Part shown: in pieces, positions 1-5,993 of the stretch
Numbering within the stretch: position 1 is the first letter of the stretch
Layout of the letters: each line of letters opens with the position of its first letter
Source of the DNA: CAYGUI01 sp964353115
GTDB taxonomy: Bacteria > Pseudomonadota > Gammaproteobacteria > JAGOUU01
Length of the DNA: 6,234 bases
Reading direction: 5' to 3'
Assembly: GCA_964353115.1 (NCBI GenBank)
Contig: CAYGUI010000070.1
Location: 1 to 6,234, forward strand
Notes under the pieces: model-generated
What the model was told of the DNA's origin: nothing
What the model saw: the letters and a program-made list of their open reading frames with translations, nothing else
Database searches by the model: none
Translations under genes and position numbers: made by a program

Positions 1-127
1 TAAAAATTGCTTTTATTTTGATAATAATGATTTTGTGAATAATACTAAAAATATACTACAAGAAAATGATATTTTAGTAATACAAGGTGCTGGTGATATT
101 AATAAATATATTAAAGATTTTTTATAA
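1..127 (+). CDS. murC: UDP-N-acetylmuramate--L-alanine ligase MurC (3' end only)
   Basis: Only the last 41 codons are inside the window; the frame begins at base 2 and ends with TAA at 125-127. The peptide ends ENDILVIQGAGDINKYIKDFL, which matches the MurC C-terminal strand and helix (DLILVQGAGNIGKIAR in E. coli): an acidic residue, a hydrophobic strand, then QGAG, then a closing helix. MurC is the cytoplasmic Mur ligase that uses ATP to add L-alanine to UDP-MurNAc. The ATP-binding and central domains lie outside the window and cannot be judged. The next gene, murB, starts 14 nt after the stop, which fits co-transcription. The protein ends soon after the QGAG helix and lacks the longer tail seen in E. 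coli. The call rests on a short but characteristic motif and on the dcw context. Confidence 0.85.
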   Translation, partial: KNCFYFDNNDFVNNTKNILQENDILVIQGAGDINKYIKDFL

Positions 128-141
128 GCTATTTCTAATTT

Positions 142-1017
142 ATGCGTATTGAAAAAAATTATTCTTTGAAAAAACTTAACACTTGGCGCGTTGGTGGTTG
201 TGCTGATCTTGTTTGCTGGCCTGAAAATTTAAATGATTTAAAAAAATTTTTAAGTAATTTAGAGCAAAATACCCCGGTTACTTTCCTAGGCCTTGGCAGT
301 AATGTTTTAATTCGCGATGGTGGTATTCGCGGTGTCGTAGTTATTACAGCGAATTTATTAAAAAATATTGAATTCTTAGATAATAATATTGTGCGTGCTG
401 AAGCTGGGGTGCCATGCCCAGTGTTTGCCAAAATTTGTAGTAAAAATAATTTAACTAATAGTGAATTTTTTGCTGGAATTCCGGGAACTATTGGTGGGGC
501 GCTAAATATGAATGCTGGTGCTTTTGGTGGTGAAACTTGGAATTTGGTTGATAAAGTTGAAGTTATTAATATACGCGGTGAAACTTTTATTAGAAATAAG
601 AATGATTTTGAAATTAAATATCGTCATACAAAAAATTTAAAAGAAGACGCAGAATGGTTTATTGCTGGATATTTTAAATTAGAAAATATAAAAGAACATC
701 AAGATAATAATCTTATTAAAGACTTATTAAAAAAACGCTCAGATTCACAACCAATTGGTAAATTTAGTTGCGGTTCAGTTTTTCGTAACCCACCCAATAA
801 TTATTCAGCTAAATTAATTCAGGATGCTGGATTAAAAGGAGTTGCAATAGGAGGTGCGCAAGTATCGGAAAAACATGCTAACTTTATAATAAACGATAAA
901 ACTGCAAACGCAGCTAATATCGAAGATTTAATTCATTATGTTAAGAGTAAAATTTTGGATAAATTTGGCGTTGAGCTAATTTCAGAAGTGCATATATTGG
1001 GGGAGCATGAAAACTAA
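142..1017 (+). CDS. murB: UDP-N-acetylenolpyruvoylglucosamine reductase MurB (291 aa)
   Basis: MurB is the cytoplasmic FAD enzyme that uses NADPH to reduce UDP-GlcNAc-enolpyruvate to UDP-MurNAc, the second committed step of peptidoglycan synthesis. The FAD-binding part shows TWRVGG (14-19), FLGLGSNVLIRDGG (48-61) and AGIPGTIGGALNMNAGAFGG (111-130). The substrate part has YRHT (160-163) and SCGSVFRNP (209-217), where Ser212 is the expected proton donor. The C-terminal SEVHILG (281-287) carries Glu282, the second catalytic acid. The length and the compact YRHT/SCGSVFRNP layout suit the shorter, type II-like MurB rather than the about 340-residue E. coli form. The ATG at 142 gives the normal start just before the FAD domain. 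I see no convincing Shine-Dalgarno in the 14-nt gap after murC, so translation may be coupled to murC or lean on the A/T-rich leader. The 3' end overlaps ddl by 11 nt. Confidence 0.96.
   Translation: MRIEKNYSLKKLNTWRVGGCADLVCWPENLNDLKKFLSNLEQNTPVTFLGLGSNVLIRDGGIRGVVVITANLLKNIEFLDNNIVRAEAGVPCPVFAKICSKNNLTNSEFFAGIPGTIGGALNMNAGAFGGETWNLVDKVEVINIRGETFIRNKNDFEIKYRHTKNLKEDAEWFIAGYFKLENIKEHQDNNLIKDLLKKRSDSQPIGKFSCGSVFRNPPNNYSAKLIQDAGLKGVAIGGAQVSEKHANFIINDKTANAANIEDLIHYVKSKILDKFGVELISEVHILGEHEN
999..1005 (+). promoter_or_regulatory. Ribosome binding site of ddl, G-rich and very close to the start
   Basis: GGGGGAG lies inside the last codons of murB, one base before the ddl ATG at 1007. If the GGGGG part (999-1003) pairs with the CCUCC of 16S rRNA, with one G:U wobble, the spacing is 3 nt. 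If GGGAG pairs, it is 1 nt. Either is shorter than the usual 5-9 nt. It sits in a gene overlap, so reinitiation by ribosomes leaving murB is likely to help. Confidence 0.55.
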
Positions 1018-1963
1018 ATATAAAAAAATAGTAGTTCTATATGGTGGAGTTAGTGATGAACGCGAAGTTTCATTACGTAGTGGGGCGGCAGTAGCTAATG
1101 CCTTAAAATCACTTGATCTTGATGTTACGTTATTAGATTGGAATGCTAGTGCTTTTGAAATATTAGCCAAAAATAATTTTGATGCCGCTGTCGTAATGTT
1201 ACATGGTGGCGAAGGTGAAGATGGCACAGTTCAGGCATTGCTTGAATCTTTGCAAATTCCTTATACCGGCCCCGGACCAACTAGTTGCTTATTGGCAATG
1301 GATAAATCTCTTAGCAAAAAATTATGGCAGCGTTTAAACATACCAACTTTGCCTTTTGAAATTATAATTGGTAATAACGAAGTAAATTTAGCTGAATTAG
1401 AAAATAAATTTCAATATCCTATTTGTATTAAAGCTGCAAGCCTTGGCTCGAGCATTGGCGTATATCGAGGAAATGATAGAGCAGAATTAGAGCAAGCTAT
1501 TAAAAATGCTAAAGAGTTAGATAAAAAAATAATTATTGAACATTGGATTGATTATAAAGAATATACAATTGGTATCGTAAATAACAAATTATTACCGTCA
1601 ATTTGGATTGAATCTGCAGATCATTTTTATGATTATAATGCCAAATATCAAAGTAAATCGACAAAATATCATTGTCCTAGTGGATTAAATCAAGAGCAAG
1701 AAACTTACCTGCAAAAATTGGCAGAGCAAGTTTTTGATGCGCTAGATTGCCGTTCTTTTGGTCGTGTAGATTTTTTATGTGATAAAGATCAAAATTTTTA
1801 TGTAATGGAATTAAATACAGTTCCTGGCATGACAGAGCGTAGTTTAATTCCACAGGCGGCTGCAGCCAAAGGTATTAATTTTTCAGATATAGCTCTAGAT
1901 CTTTTAAATAATGCGAGTTTAAAAAATAAAGTCATTGCTGAAAAAGGTTATGGTCAGGCATAA
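1007..1963 (+). CDS. ddl: D-alanine--D-alanine ligase (318 aa)
   Basis: Ddl joins two D-alanines using ATP in the cytoplasm, making the dipeptide that MurF adds to the peptidoglycan precursor. It is an ATP-grasp enzyme of the DdlB type. By alignment with E. coli DdlB the key residues are all present: Glu18 in GGVSDERE (13-20), Lys100 in AMDK, Lys142, Ser148 in the LGSSIGV loop (146-152), Lys213 and Tyr214 in the FYDYNAKY loop (207-214), and the metal ligands Asp255, Glu268 and Asn270 with Arg253. LHGGEGEDGT (65-74) and PGMT (273-276) also fit. The length is near the usual 305-320, with a short C-terminal tail. The chosen ATG puts the first strand (KIVVLYGG) at the normal place. The start lies inside murB and the end overlaps ftsQ, so the three genes are almost certainly co-transcribed and probably translationally coupled. 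The sequence cannot decide between ddlA and ddlB naming; position in the dcw cluster favours ddlB. Confidence 0.97.
   Translation: MKTKYKKIVVLYGGVSDEREVSLRSGAAVANALKSLDLDVTLLDWNASAFEILAKNNFDAAVVMLHGGEGEDGTVQALLESLQIPYTGPGPTSCLLAMDKSLSKKLWQRLNIPTLPFEIIIGNNEVNLAELENKFQYPICIKAASLGSSIGVYRGNDRAELEQAIKNAKELDKKIIIEHWIDYKEYTIGIVNNKLLPSIWIESADHFYDYNAKYQSKSTKYHCPSGLNQEQETYLQKLAEQVFDALDCRSFGRVDFLCDKDQNFYVMELNTVPGMTERSLIPQAAAAKGINFSDIALDLLNNASLKNKVIAEKGYGQA
1941..1947 (+). promoter_or_regulatory. Probable ribosome binding site deciding the ftsQ start
   Basis: AAAAAGG lies inside the end of ddl, two bases before the ATG at 1950. The in-frame TTG at 1935 has no purine-rich SD upstream, so the ATG is preferred. 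The spacing is tight, like that at ddl, and the start lies in a gene overlap. Confidence 0.4.
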
Positions 1964-2633
1964 AAAAGCGTTTTTTATTTCAGGAGTCATATTTTTTGTA
2001 TTTTTTGTAATCCATAATTTATTTTCATTATTCCCAATAAATAAGGTGAAAATAAAAAATAATTTTGTTAATACTGTGCCACAAGATTTGCAAGCAGATG
2101 TTCAAAATGTGTTAAAAATTCAAAAAAATAGAGGCTTTTTTGCATTAAATATTAATAAAATTAAGGATTTTGTTAAAGAGAATAATCCATGGATTGAGCA
2201 AATTATTATAAAAAAAGTATGGCCTAATACTATAGAAATTTACTTGACTGAAAAAAATAGATTAGGACTTTTTAATAATGAGATAATTACTGATAAATGT
2301 GAGTTAATAAAAACATCAAGCCAAACAATTGAAGAAGATAATGATAGTATTGTTTTTATAGGCCCAGAAAATAAAGCAAAAGAAATATGCGAGCTGTATT
2401 ATAAACTTAATTTAACAGCAGCACAGAATAATTTGGAATTAAAAAAAGTTATTGTAGATAAAAATAATTCTTGGAAAATATTGTTAAATAATAATATTAC
2501 TTGTTTTTTTGGCTCAAAAGATGTTGAGAATAGAGCAATAAGCTTTTTTAGGTACTATAATAGTATAATCAAAAGGTATCCAAAAATTAGTTATATTGAT
2601 ATGCGCTACAGCCATGGAATGGCGTTGGGATAA
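1950..2633 (+). CDS. ftsQ: Cell division protein FtsQ (227 aa, short C-terminus)
   Basis: FtsQ is a single-pass inner-membrane protein that links early and late divisome parts and binds FtsB and FtsL in the periplasm. The short basic N-terminus (MVRHKK) is followed by one hydrophobic segment at about 7-28, giving an N-in, C-out topology. A POTRA domain follows at about 30-103, with the family pattern NNPWIEQ...KKVWPNTIEIYLTEK (Pro80-Trp81, Trp91-Pro92). The FtsQ beta domain contains FIGPE (136-140) and ends YIDMRYSHGMALG. Sequence conservation is low, as usual for FtsQ, and position between ddl and ftsA supports the call. An in-frame TTG at 1935 would add five residues; I chose the ATG because it has the better ribosome site. 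The protein is shorter than E. coli FtsQ (276 aa). It stops exactly where relatives continue GMAVGW, losing the conserved Trp and any tail. The stop is 4 nt before the inverted repeat. Confidence 0.9.
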   Translation: MVRHKKAFFISGVIFFVFFVIHNLFSLFPINKVKIKNNFVNTVPQDLQADVQNVLKIQKNRGFFALNINKIKDFVKENNPWIEQIIIKKVWPNTIEIYLTEKNRLGLFNNEIITDKCELIKTSSQTIEEDNDSIVFIGPENKAKEICELYYKLNLTAAQNNLELKKVIVDKNNSWKILLNNNITCFFGSKDVENRAISFFRYYNSIIKRYPKISYIDMRYSHGMALG

Positions 2634-2637
2634 AAAT

Positions 2638-2663
2638 GTCATTCCCTTTTTCACGGGAATGAC
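2638..2663 (+). repeat. Perfect 9-bp inverted repeat, dRS3-like
   Basis: GTCATTCCC (2638-2646) and GGGAATGAC (2655-2663) are exact reverse complements around the 8-nt loop TTTTTCAC. The core fits ATTCCC(N8)GGGAAT, the pattern of the dRS3 elements of Neisseria and of similar interspersed palindromes in several other proteobacteria. It lies between the ftsQ stop and the ftsA leader and is more GC-rich than its surroundings. No second copy occurs in this window, so membership of a genome-wide family is inference. As RNA it would form a stable hairpin between ftsQ and ftsA. It has no downstream T-run on the + strand, so it is not a normal terminator for this operon. Confidence 0.75.
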
Positions 2664-2678
2664 GGAATTTAGGTTGTT

Positions 2679-2705
2679 AAAGGAGACGGCATACAGGTAA
2701 AAATT
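2679..2705 (+). promoter_or_regulatory. ftsA leader with a strong but distant Shine-Dalgarno
   Basis: AAAGGAGA at 2679-2686 is the best ribosome-binding match in the window, yet it lies about 20 nt before the ftsA ATG at 2706. A weaker CAGG (2694-2697) is 8 nt from the ATG. An in-frame ATA at 2691 lies 5 nt after GGAG and no stop separates it from the ATG, so a rare AUA start adding five residues is formally possible. Alignment with E. coli FtsA favours the ATG. Confidence 0.5.
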
Positions 2706-3941
2706 ATGGTAAAAAAAACGGAAAAGCAATTGCTTGTGGGTCTTGATATTGGAACGTCTAAAGTCGTTGCCATAGTCGGTGAAATTACTGAAAATGGCGT
2801 AATTAATATTATTGGCCTTGGACATCATCGTTCACATGGATTAAAAAAAGGCGTAGTTGTTAATATTGAATCAACAGTATATTCCATTCAAAAAGCTATT
2901 GAAGAAGCGGAGTTGATGGCTGGATGTCGAGTGCATTCGGTATTTACTGGAATAGCAGGTAGTCATATTCGTAGTATTAATTCCAATGGAATTATAGCTA
3001 TACGTGATAAAGAAGTTACTTCCCAAGATATTGATCGTGTAATTGATGCAGCGCGTACAATGGCACTACCAGCAGATCAAAAAATATTACACATTTTGCC
3101 GCAAGAATTTATTATCGATTCACAAGAAGGAATTAAAGATCCAATCGGCATGTGCGGTGTACGCCTAGAAGCAAAAGTACATATGGTGACTGGAGCAGTA
3201 AGTGCTGCACAAAATATAATCAAGTGTGTCAGACGTTGCAACTTAGAAGTTGAAGATATTATTTTAGAGCAGTTAGCTTCAAGTTATAGTATTTTAACTG
3301 AAGATGAAAAAGAGCTCGGAGTTTGTATTGTAGATATTGGTGGCGGTACAACTGATATTGCAGTATTTACTAATGGATCTATTTGCCATACGGCTGTAAT
3401 ACCAATAGCTGGTGATCAAGTTACTAATGATATAGCTGTTGCTCTTAGAACGCCAACACAACATGCTGAAGAATTAAAAATATTACACGGATCAGCAATT
3501 GCAGCGAGTGTTGATGTTGACGATATGATTGATGTTGCTGCTGTTGGTGATAGAAAAAGTCGTCAAATTTCTAAAAAATTATTAGCGGAAGTTATTGAGC
3601 CGCGTTATGAAGAATTATTTTATTTAATTAAAGAAGAGTTGCAGCGAAGTGGTTTTGAGCAGTTGATAGCGTCTGGCATAGTATTTACTGGCGGAAGTTC
3701 AAAAATGCGTGATGCAATTGACTTGGCTGAAGATATTTTTAAAATACCAGTACGTCTTGGGGCTCCACAATTTGTGCATGGCATGATTGATGTAGTAAAT
3801 AATCCTATTTATGCGACAGGAGTTGGATTATTATTATATGGGCATCATAATCAATGCACTAAAAATACGGAGCTTTTATCGCGTTCAAATTTTAAAAATG
3901 TATGGCAATTAATGCGTAATTGGTTCGTTGGTAATTTTTAA
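2706..3941 (+). CDS. ftsA: Cell division protein FtsA (411 aa)
   Basis: FtsA is the actin-like ATP-binding protein that anchors FtsZ filaments to the inner membrane and recruits later divisome proteins. The phosphate-1 loop is LDIGTSKV (13-20). The FtsA-specific 1C domain follows (roughly 85-165, with HILPQEF and IGMCGVRLEAKVHM). The phosphate-2 loop is VDIGGGTTDIAV (209-220), and the adenosine site is GIVFTGGSSKM (324-334). IEPRYEEL (297-304) is also typical. The last 17 residues (NFKNVWQLMRNWFVGNF) form the amphipathic membrane-targeting helix, with Trp, Met and Phe on one face and Lys and Arg on the other. Length is close to the E. coli protein (420). The ATG aligns with the E. coli start (MIKATDRKLVVGL against MVKKTEKQLLVGL). 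It is the only gene here separated from its upstream neighbour by a sizeable gap, which holds the inverted repeat. Nothing suggests inactivation. Confidence 0.98.
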   Translation: MVKKTEKQLLVGLDIGTSKVVAIVGEITENGVINIIGLGHHRSHGLKKGVVVNIESTVYSIQKAIEEAELMAGCRVHSVFTGIAGSHIRSINSNGIIAIRDKEVTSQDIDRVIDAARTMALPADQKILHILPQEFIIDSQEGIKDPIGMCGVRLEAKVHMVTGAVSAAQNIIKCVRRCNLEVEDIILEQLASSYSILTEDEKELGVCIVDIGGGTTDIAVFTNGSICHTAVIPIAGDQVTNDIAVALRTPTQHAEELKILHGSAIAASVDVDDMIDVAAVGDRKSRQISKKLLAEVIEPRYEELFYLIKEELQRSGFEQLIASGIVFTGGSSKMRDAIDLAEDIFKIPVRLGAPQFVHGMIDVVNNPIYATGVGLLLYGHHNQCTKNTELLSRSNFKNVWQLMRNWFVGNF

Positions 3942-3957
3942 TTTTTTCTATTATACT
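3928..3957 (+). promoter_or_regulatory. Possible sigma-70 promoter for ftsZ
   Basis: TTGGTA (3928-3933) as -35 and TATACT (3952-3957, five of six matches to TATAAT) as -10 are 18 nt apart at the end of ftsA. Transcription would begin near 3964, leaving a leader of about 22 nt before the ftsZ ATG. Extra ftsZ promoters upstream of the gene are known in E. coli. In DNA this AT-rich, -10-like hexamers are common by chance, so the call is tentative. Confidence 0.3.
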
Positions 3958-3976
3958 ACTGTAAGATCTAGTGTGT

Positions 3977-3982
3977 GGGGGA
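3977..3982 (+). promoter_or_regulatory. Ribosome binding site of ftsZ
   Basis: GGGGGA ends 3 nt before the ATG at 3986 and resembles the G-run before ddl. It supports ATG 3986 over the in-frame GTG at 3971, which would place this site inside the coding region, and over the in-frame ATG at 3998. Confidence 0.6.
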
Positions 3983-3985
3983 TTC

Positions 3986-5119
3986 ATGTTTGAAGTGATG
4001 GATAATAATAAAGCAGTTATAAAAGTTTTTGGTGTTGGTGGCGGTGGTTGCAATGCCATTGCTGAAATGATTAAAGCTGATATTAAAGGTGTGCAATTTA
4101 TTGCGGTTAACACCGATGCTCAGGCTTTACAAAATTCCACAGCAGAAATTATTTTACAAATTGGTAGCGCAGTTACAAAAGGCTTGGGAGCTGGAGCTAA
4201 TCCAGAAATTGGAAAACAAGCTGCATTAGAAGATCGTGAGCAAATAGAAGAGTTATTGCAAGGATCGGATATGGTTTTTATCGCTGCTGGAATGGGTGGT
4301 GGAACCGGAACGGGAGCGGCCCCAGTTATTGCAGAAATTGCAAAAGACTTAGGAATTTTAACTGTTGCTGTAGTAACAAAACCATTTCCATTTGAAGGTC
4401 GTAAGCGTGAACAAGTAGCGCAAAAAGGAATTAATGAAATTTCTCAAAATGTTGATTCCTTAATTACAATACCAAATAATAAATTGCTTAGTGTCCTTGG
4501 AAAAAATGTTAGTTTATTAGAAGCTTTTAAAGCTGCGAATAATGTTTTACTCGGGGCTGTACAAGGAATTTCTGAATTAATCACAATGCCAGGATTAATT
4601 AATGTTGATTTTGCGGATGTAAAAGCTGTTATGTCAGAAATGGGCATGGCGATGATGGGCACGGGAATTGCTTCGGGAGAAGGGCGTGCTCGTCAAGCAG
4701 CAGAAGCTGCAATTTGTAGTCCATTGTTAGAAGATATTAGTTTAACTGGTGCAAAAGGTATTTTAGTAAATATTACTGCTGATGACAGGCTTTCTATGTT
4801 TGAATTCCAAGAAGTTGGTGAGGCTATACGTGAGCTTACTTCTGAAGATGCTACTGTTGTGATTGGTACAGTAATTAATAGCGAAAAATGTGATGAAATA
4901 AAAGTTACAGTTGTTGCTACCGGTCTTGGACATTGTATGTCAGGAGTAAAAGAAGTTTCTGATCATAGAGCAGAAGATAAATTACATGCAGATGCAGCTC
5001 TTAGATTAAAAAGAGAAAAGGAATTACGAGAAAAAAAGAAAGGATTTATTAGTAAAGATATGGATTATCTGGATATACCTGCTTTTTTACGTAAGCAAAA
5101 AAGCAATTTAATAGAATAA
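3986..5119 (+). CDS. ftsZ: Cell division protein FtsZ (377 aa)
   Basis: FtsZ is the tubulin-like GTPase that assembles the cytoplasmic Z-ring and directs septal wall synthesis. From the ATG at 3986 the start MFEVMDNNKAVIKV aligns with E. coli MFEPMELTNDAVIKV. The GTP-binding half shows GVGGGGCNA (16-24), the tubulin signature GGGTGTG (104-110) and FPFEGRKR (134-141). The T7 synergy loop NVDFADVK (206-213) carries the catalytic acids Asp208 and Asp211. The activation domain ends near residue 316. A short linker of about 40 residues follows, with a strongly charged run at 339-352. The C-terminal peptide DYLDIPAFLRKQ (360-371) is the docking site for FtsA and ZipA-type partners and is identical to E. 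coli over these residues. Six further residues (KSNLIE) follow, where E. coli has only AD. The gene ends 5 nt before lpxC. Confidence 0.98.
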   Translation: MFEVMDNNKAVIKVFGVGGGGCNAIAEMIKADIKGVQFIAVNTDAQALQNSTAEIILQIGSAVTKGLGAGANPEIGKQAALEDREQIEELLQGSDMVFIAAGMGGGTGTGAAPVIAEIAKDLGILTVAVVTKPFPFEGRKREQVAQKGINEISQNVDSLITIPNNKLLSVLGKNVSLLEAFKAANNVLLGAVQGISELITMPGLINVDFADVKAVMSEMGMAMMGTGIASGEGRARQAAEAAICSPLLEDISLTGAKGILVNITADDRLSMFEFQEVGEAIRELTSEDATVVIGTVINSEKCDEIKVTVVATGLGHCMSGVKEVSDHRAEDKLHADAALRLKREKELREKKKGFISKDMDYLDIPAFLRKQKSNLIE

Positions 5120-5124
5120 TAAGA

Positions 5125-5988
5125 ATGATGTACCAAAAAACTATTGAAAATTCTATTAGTTCAAAAGGAATTGGGCTACATACTGGTAAAGAAGTAACAA
5201 TGACTTTGCATCCTGCTGCTGAAAATACAGGAATTATATTTCGCCGAGTTGATTTAGACCCTATTGTTGAGATAAAAGTAAATCCTCTTAATGTGATAGA
5301 AAGTGAGCTTTCAACTACATTGCATAATAACGATGTTTTAGTTGTAACTATTGAGCATTTATTAGCTGCTATTGCAGGTTTAGAGATAGATAATATATAT
5401 ATCGATTTAACTGCACCAGAAGTACCAATTATGGATGGTAGTTCATCTGATCATGTATTTTTATTGCGCTCTGCTGGAGTTAAAACTCAAAAAGCAAAAA
5501 AGGGTTATATTAAAATAACAGAGCAAATTGATATCGTAGGTGAAAAAGGCGATAAGGTATCATTATTGCCTTATGATGGTTTTAAAATAAGTTTTTTTAT
5601 AGATTTTTCTCATCCGTCATTTATATATAGTAATAAAGAATTAACTATAGATTTTTCAACTGATTGTTTTGTTCGCGATGTAAGTCGTGCTAGAACTTTC
5701 GGCTTCTTGAATCAATATGAATTTTTAAAGTCTCGTAATTTAGCGCGTGGAGCTAGTATTGAGAATACAATCGTATTAGGTGACGATAATATTGTTAATG
5801 AAGATGGTCTTCGCTACAGTGATGAGTTTATTAAGCATAAAATTTTAGATGCAGTAGGAGATCTTTATTTATTAGGTAAGCCTATACAAGGACATTTTGT
5901 TGGTTGTAAATCAGGCCATGCATTGAATCATAAATTATTAAAGCAATTAATAAAAAATAATTCTTATAAAGAAGTAGTTATGGAGTAA
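5125..5988 (+). CDS. lpxC: UDP-3-O-acyl-N-acetylglucosamine deacetylase LpxC (287 aa)
   Basis: LpxC is the zinc amidase that removes acetate from UDP-3-O-acyl-GlcNAc, the committed step of lipid A synthesis, in the cytoplasm. The sequence shows GIGLHTG (15-21), TIEHLLAA (75-82) with catalytic Glu77 and zinc ligand His78, and PIMDGSS (101-107). SRARTFGF (187-194) follows. HKILDAVGDL (238-247) gives zinc ligands His238 and Asp242, and KSGHALN (262-268) gives the catalytic His265. The last three fall at the same numbers as in E. coli. The first of two adjacent ATGs was chosen because MMYQKTI aligns with E. coli MIKQRTL. No clear Shine-Dalgarno precedes it and the gap from ftsZ is 5 nt, so coupling to ftsZ is likely. 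The protein ends YKEVVME and lacks the E. coli tail that ends AVLA. Its presence shows that the organism makes lipid A, so it has a Gram-negative outer membrane. Confidence 0.98.
   Translation: MMYQKTIENSISSKGIGLHTGKEVTMTLHPAAENTGIIFRRVDLDPIVEIKVNPLNVIESELSTTLHNNDVLVVTIEHLLAAIAGLEIDNIYIDLTAPEVPIMDGSSSDHVFLLRSAGVKTQKAKKGYIKITEQIDIVGEKGDKVSLLPYDGFKISFFIDFSHPSFIYSNKELTIDFSTDCFVRDVSRARTFGFLNQYEFLKSRNLARGASIENTIVLGDDNIVNEDGLRYSDEFIKHKILDAVGDLYLLGKPIQGHFVGCKSGHALNHKLLKQLIKNNSYKEVVME
5982..5985 (+). promoter_or_regulatory. Ribosome binding site supporting a GTG start at 5994
   Basis: GGAG at the very end of lpxC lies 8 nt before GTG 5994, a normal spacing. This is the best-placed ribosome site in the window and the main reason for choosing this non-ATG start. 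Confidence 0.55.
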
Positions 5989-5993
5989 TAGTT

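Noticed and set aside
159..431. Minus-strand open frame inside murB (and similar ones at 982-1227, 3892-4113 and 4444-4662)
   Set aside because: These are antisense shadows of conserved coding sequence on the + strand, with no family features.
1935..1949. TTG start for FtsQ at 1935
   Set aside because: No Shine-Dalgarno lies upstream and the ATG at 1950 has AAAAAGG before it. It is kept as an alternative, since that spacing is short.
2611..2623. Small hairpin GCCAT-GGA-ATGGC at the end of ftsQ
   Set aside because: The 5-bp stem is encoded by codons of the conserved FtsQ strand and is short enough to be chance.
2636..2662. Micro-ORF after ftsQ (MSFPFSRE)
   Set aside because: Eight codons lying almost wholly within the palindrome, with no ribosome site; this looks like chance.
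2638..2670. Palindrome as a rho-independent terminator for ftsQ
   Set aside because: On the + strand the stem is followed by GGAATTT rather than a T-run, and ftsA continues in the same direction. A terminator-like T-run exists only on the - strand, where no gene is seen.
2514..2828. Minus-strand open frame across the ftsQ-ftsA junction
   Set aside because: It is antisense to the well-supported 3' end of ftsQ and 5' end of ftsA, and its translation shows no recognisable motif or ribosome site.
3971..3985. GTG start for FtsZ at 3971
   Set aside because: It would add five residues absent from the family and place the ribosome binding site inside the gene. ATG 3986 aligns with E. coli FtsZ.
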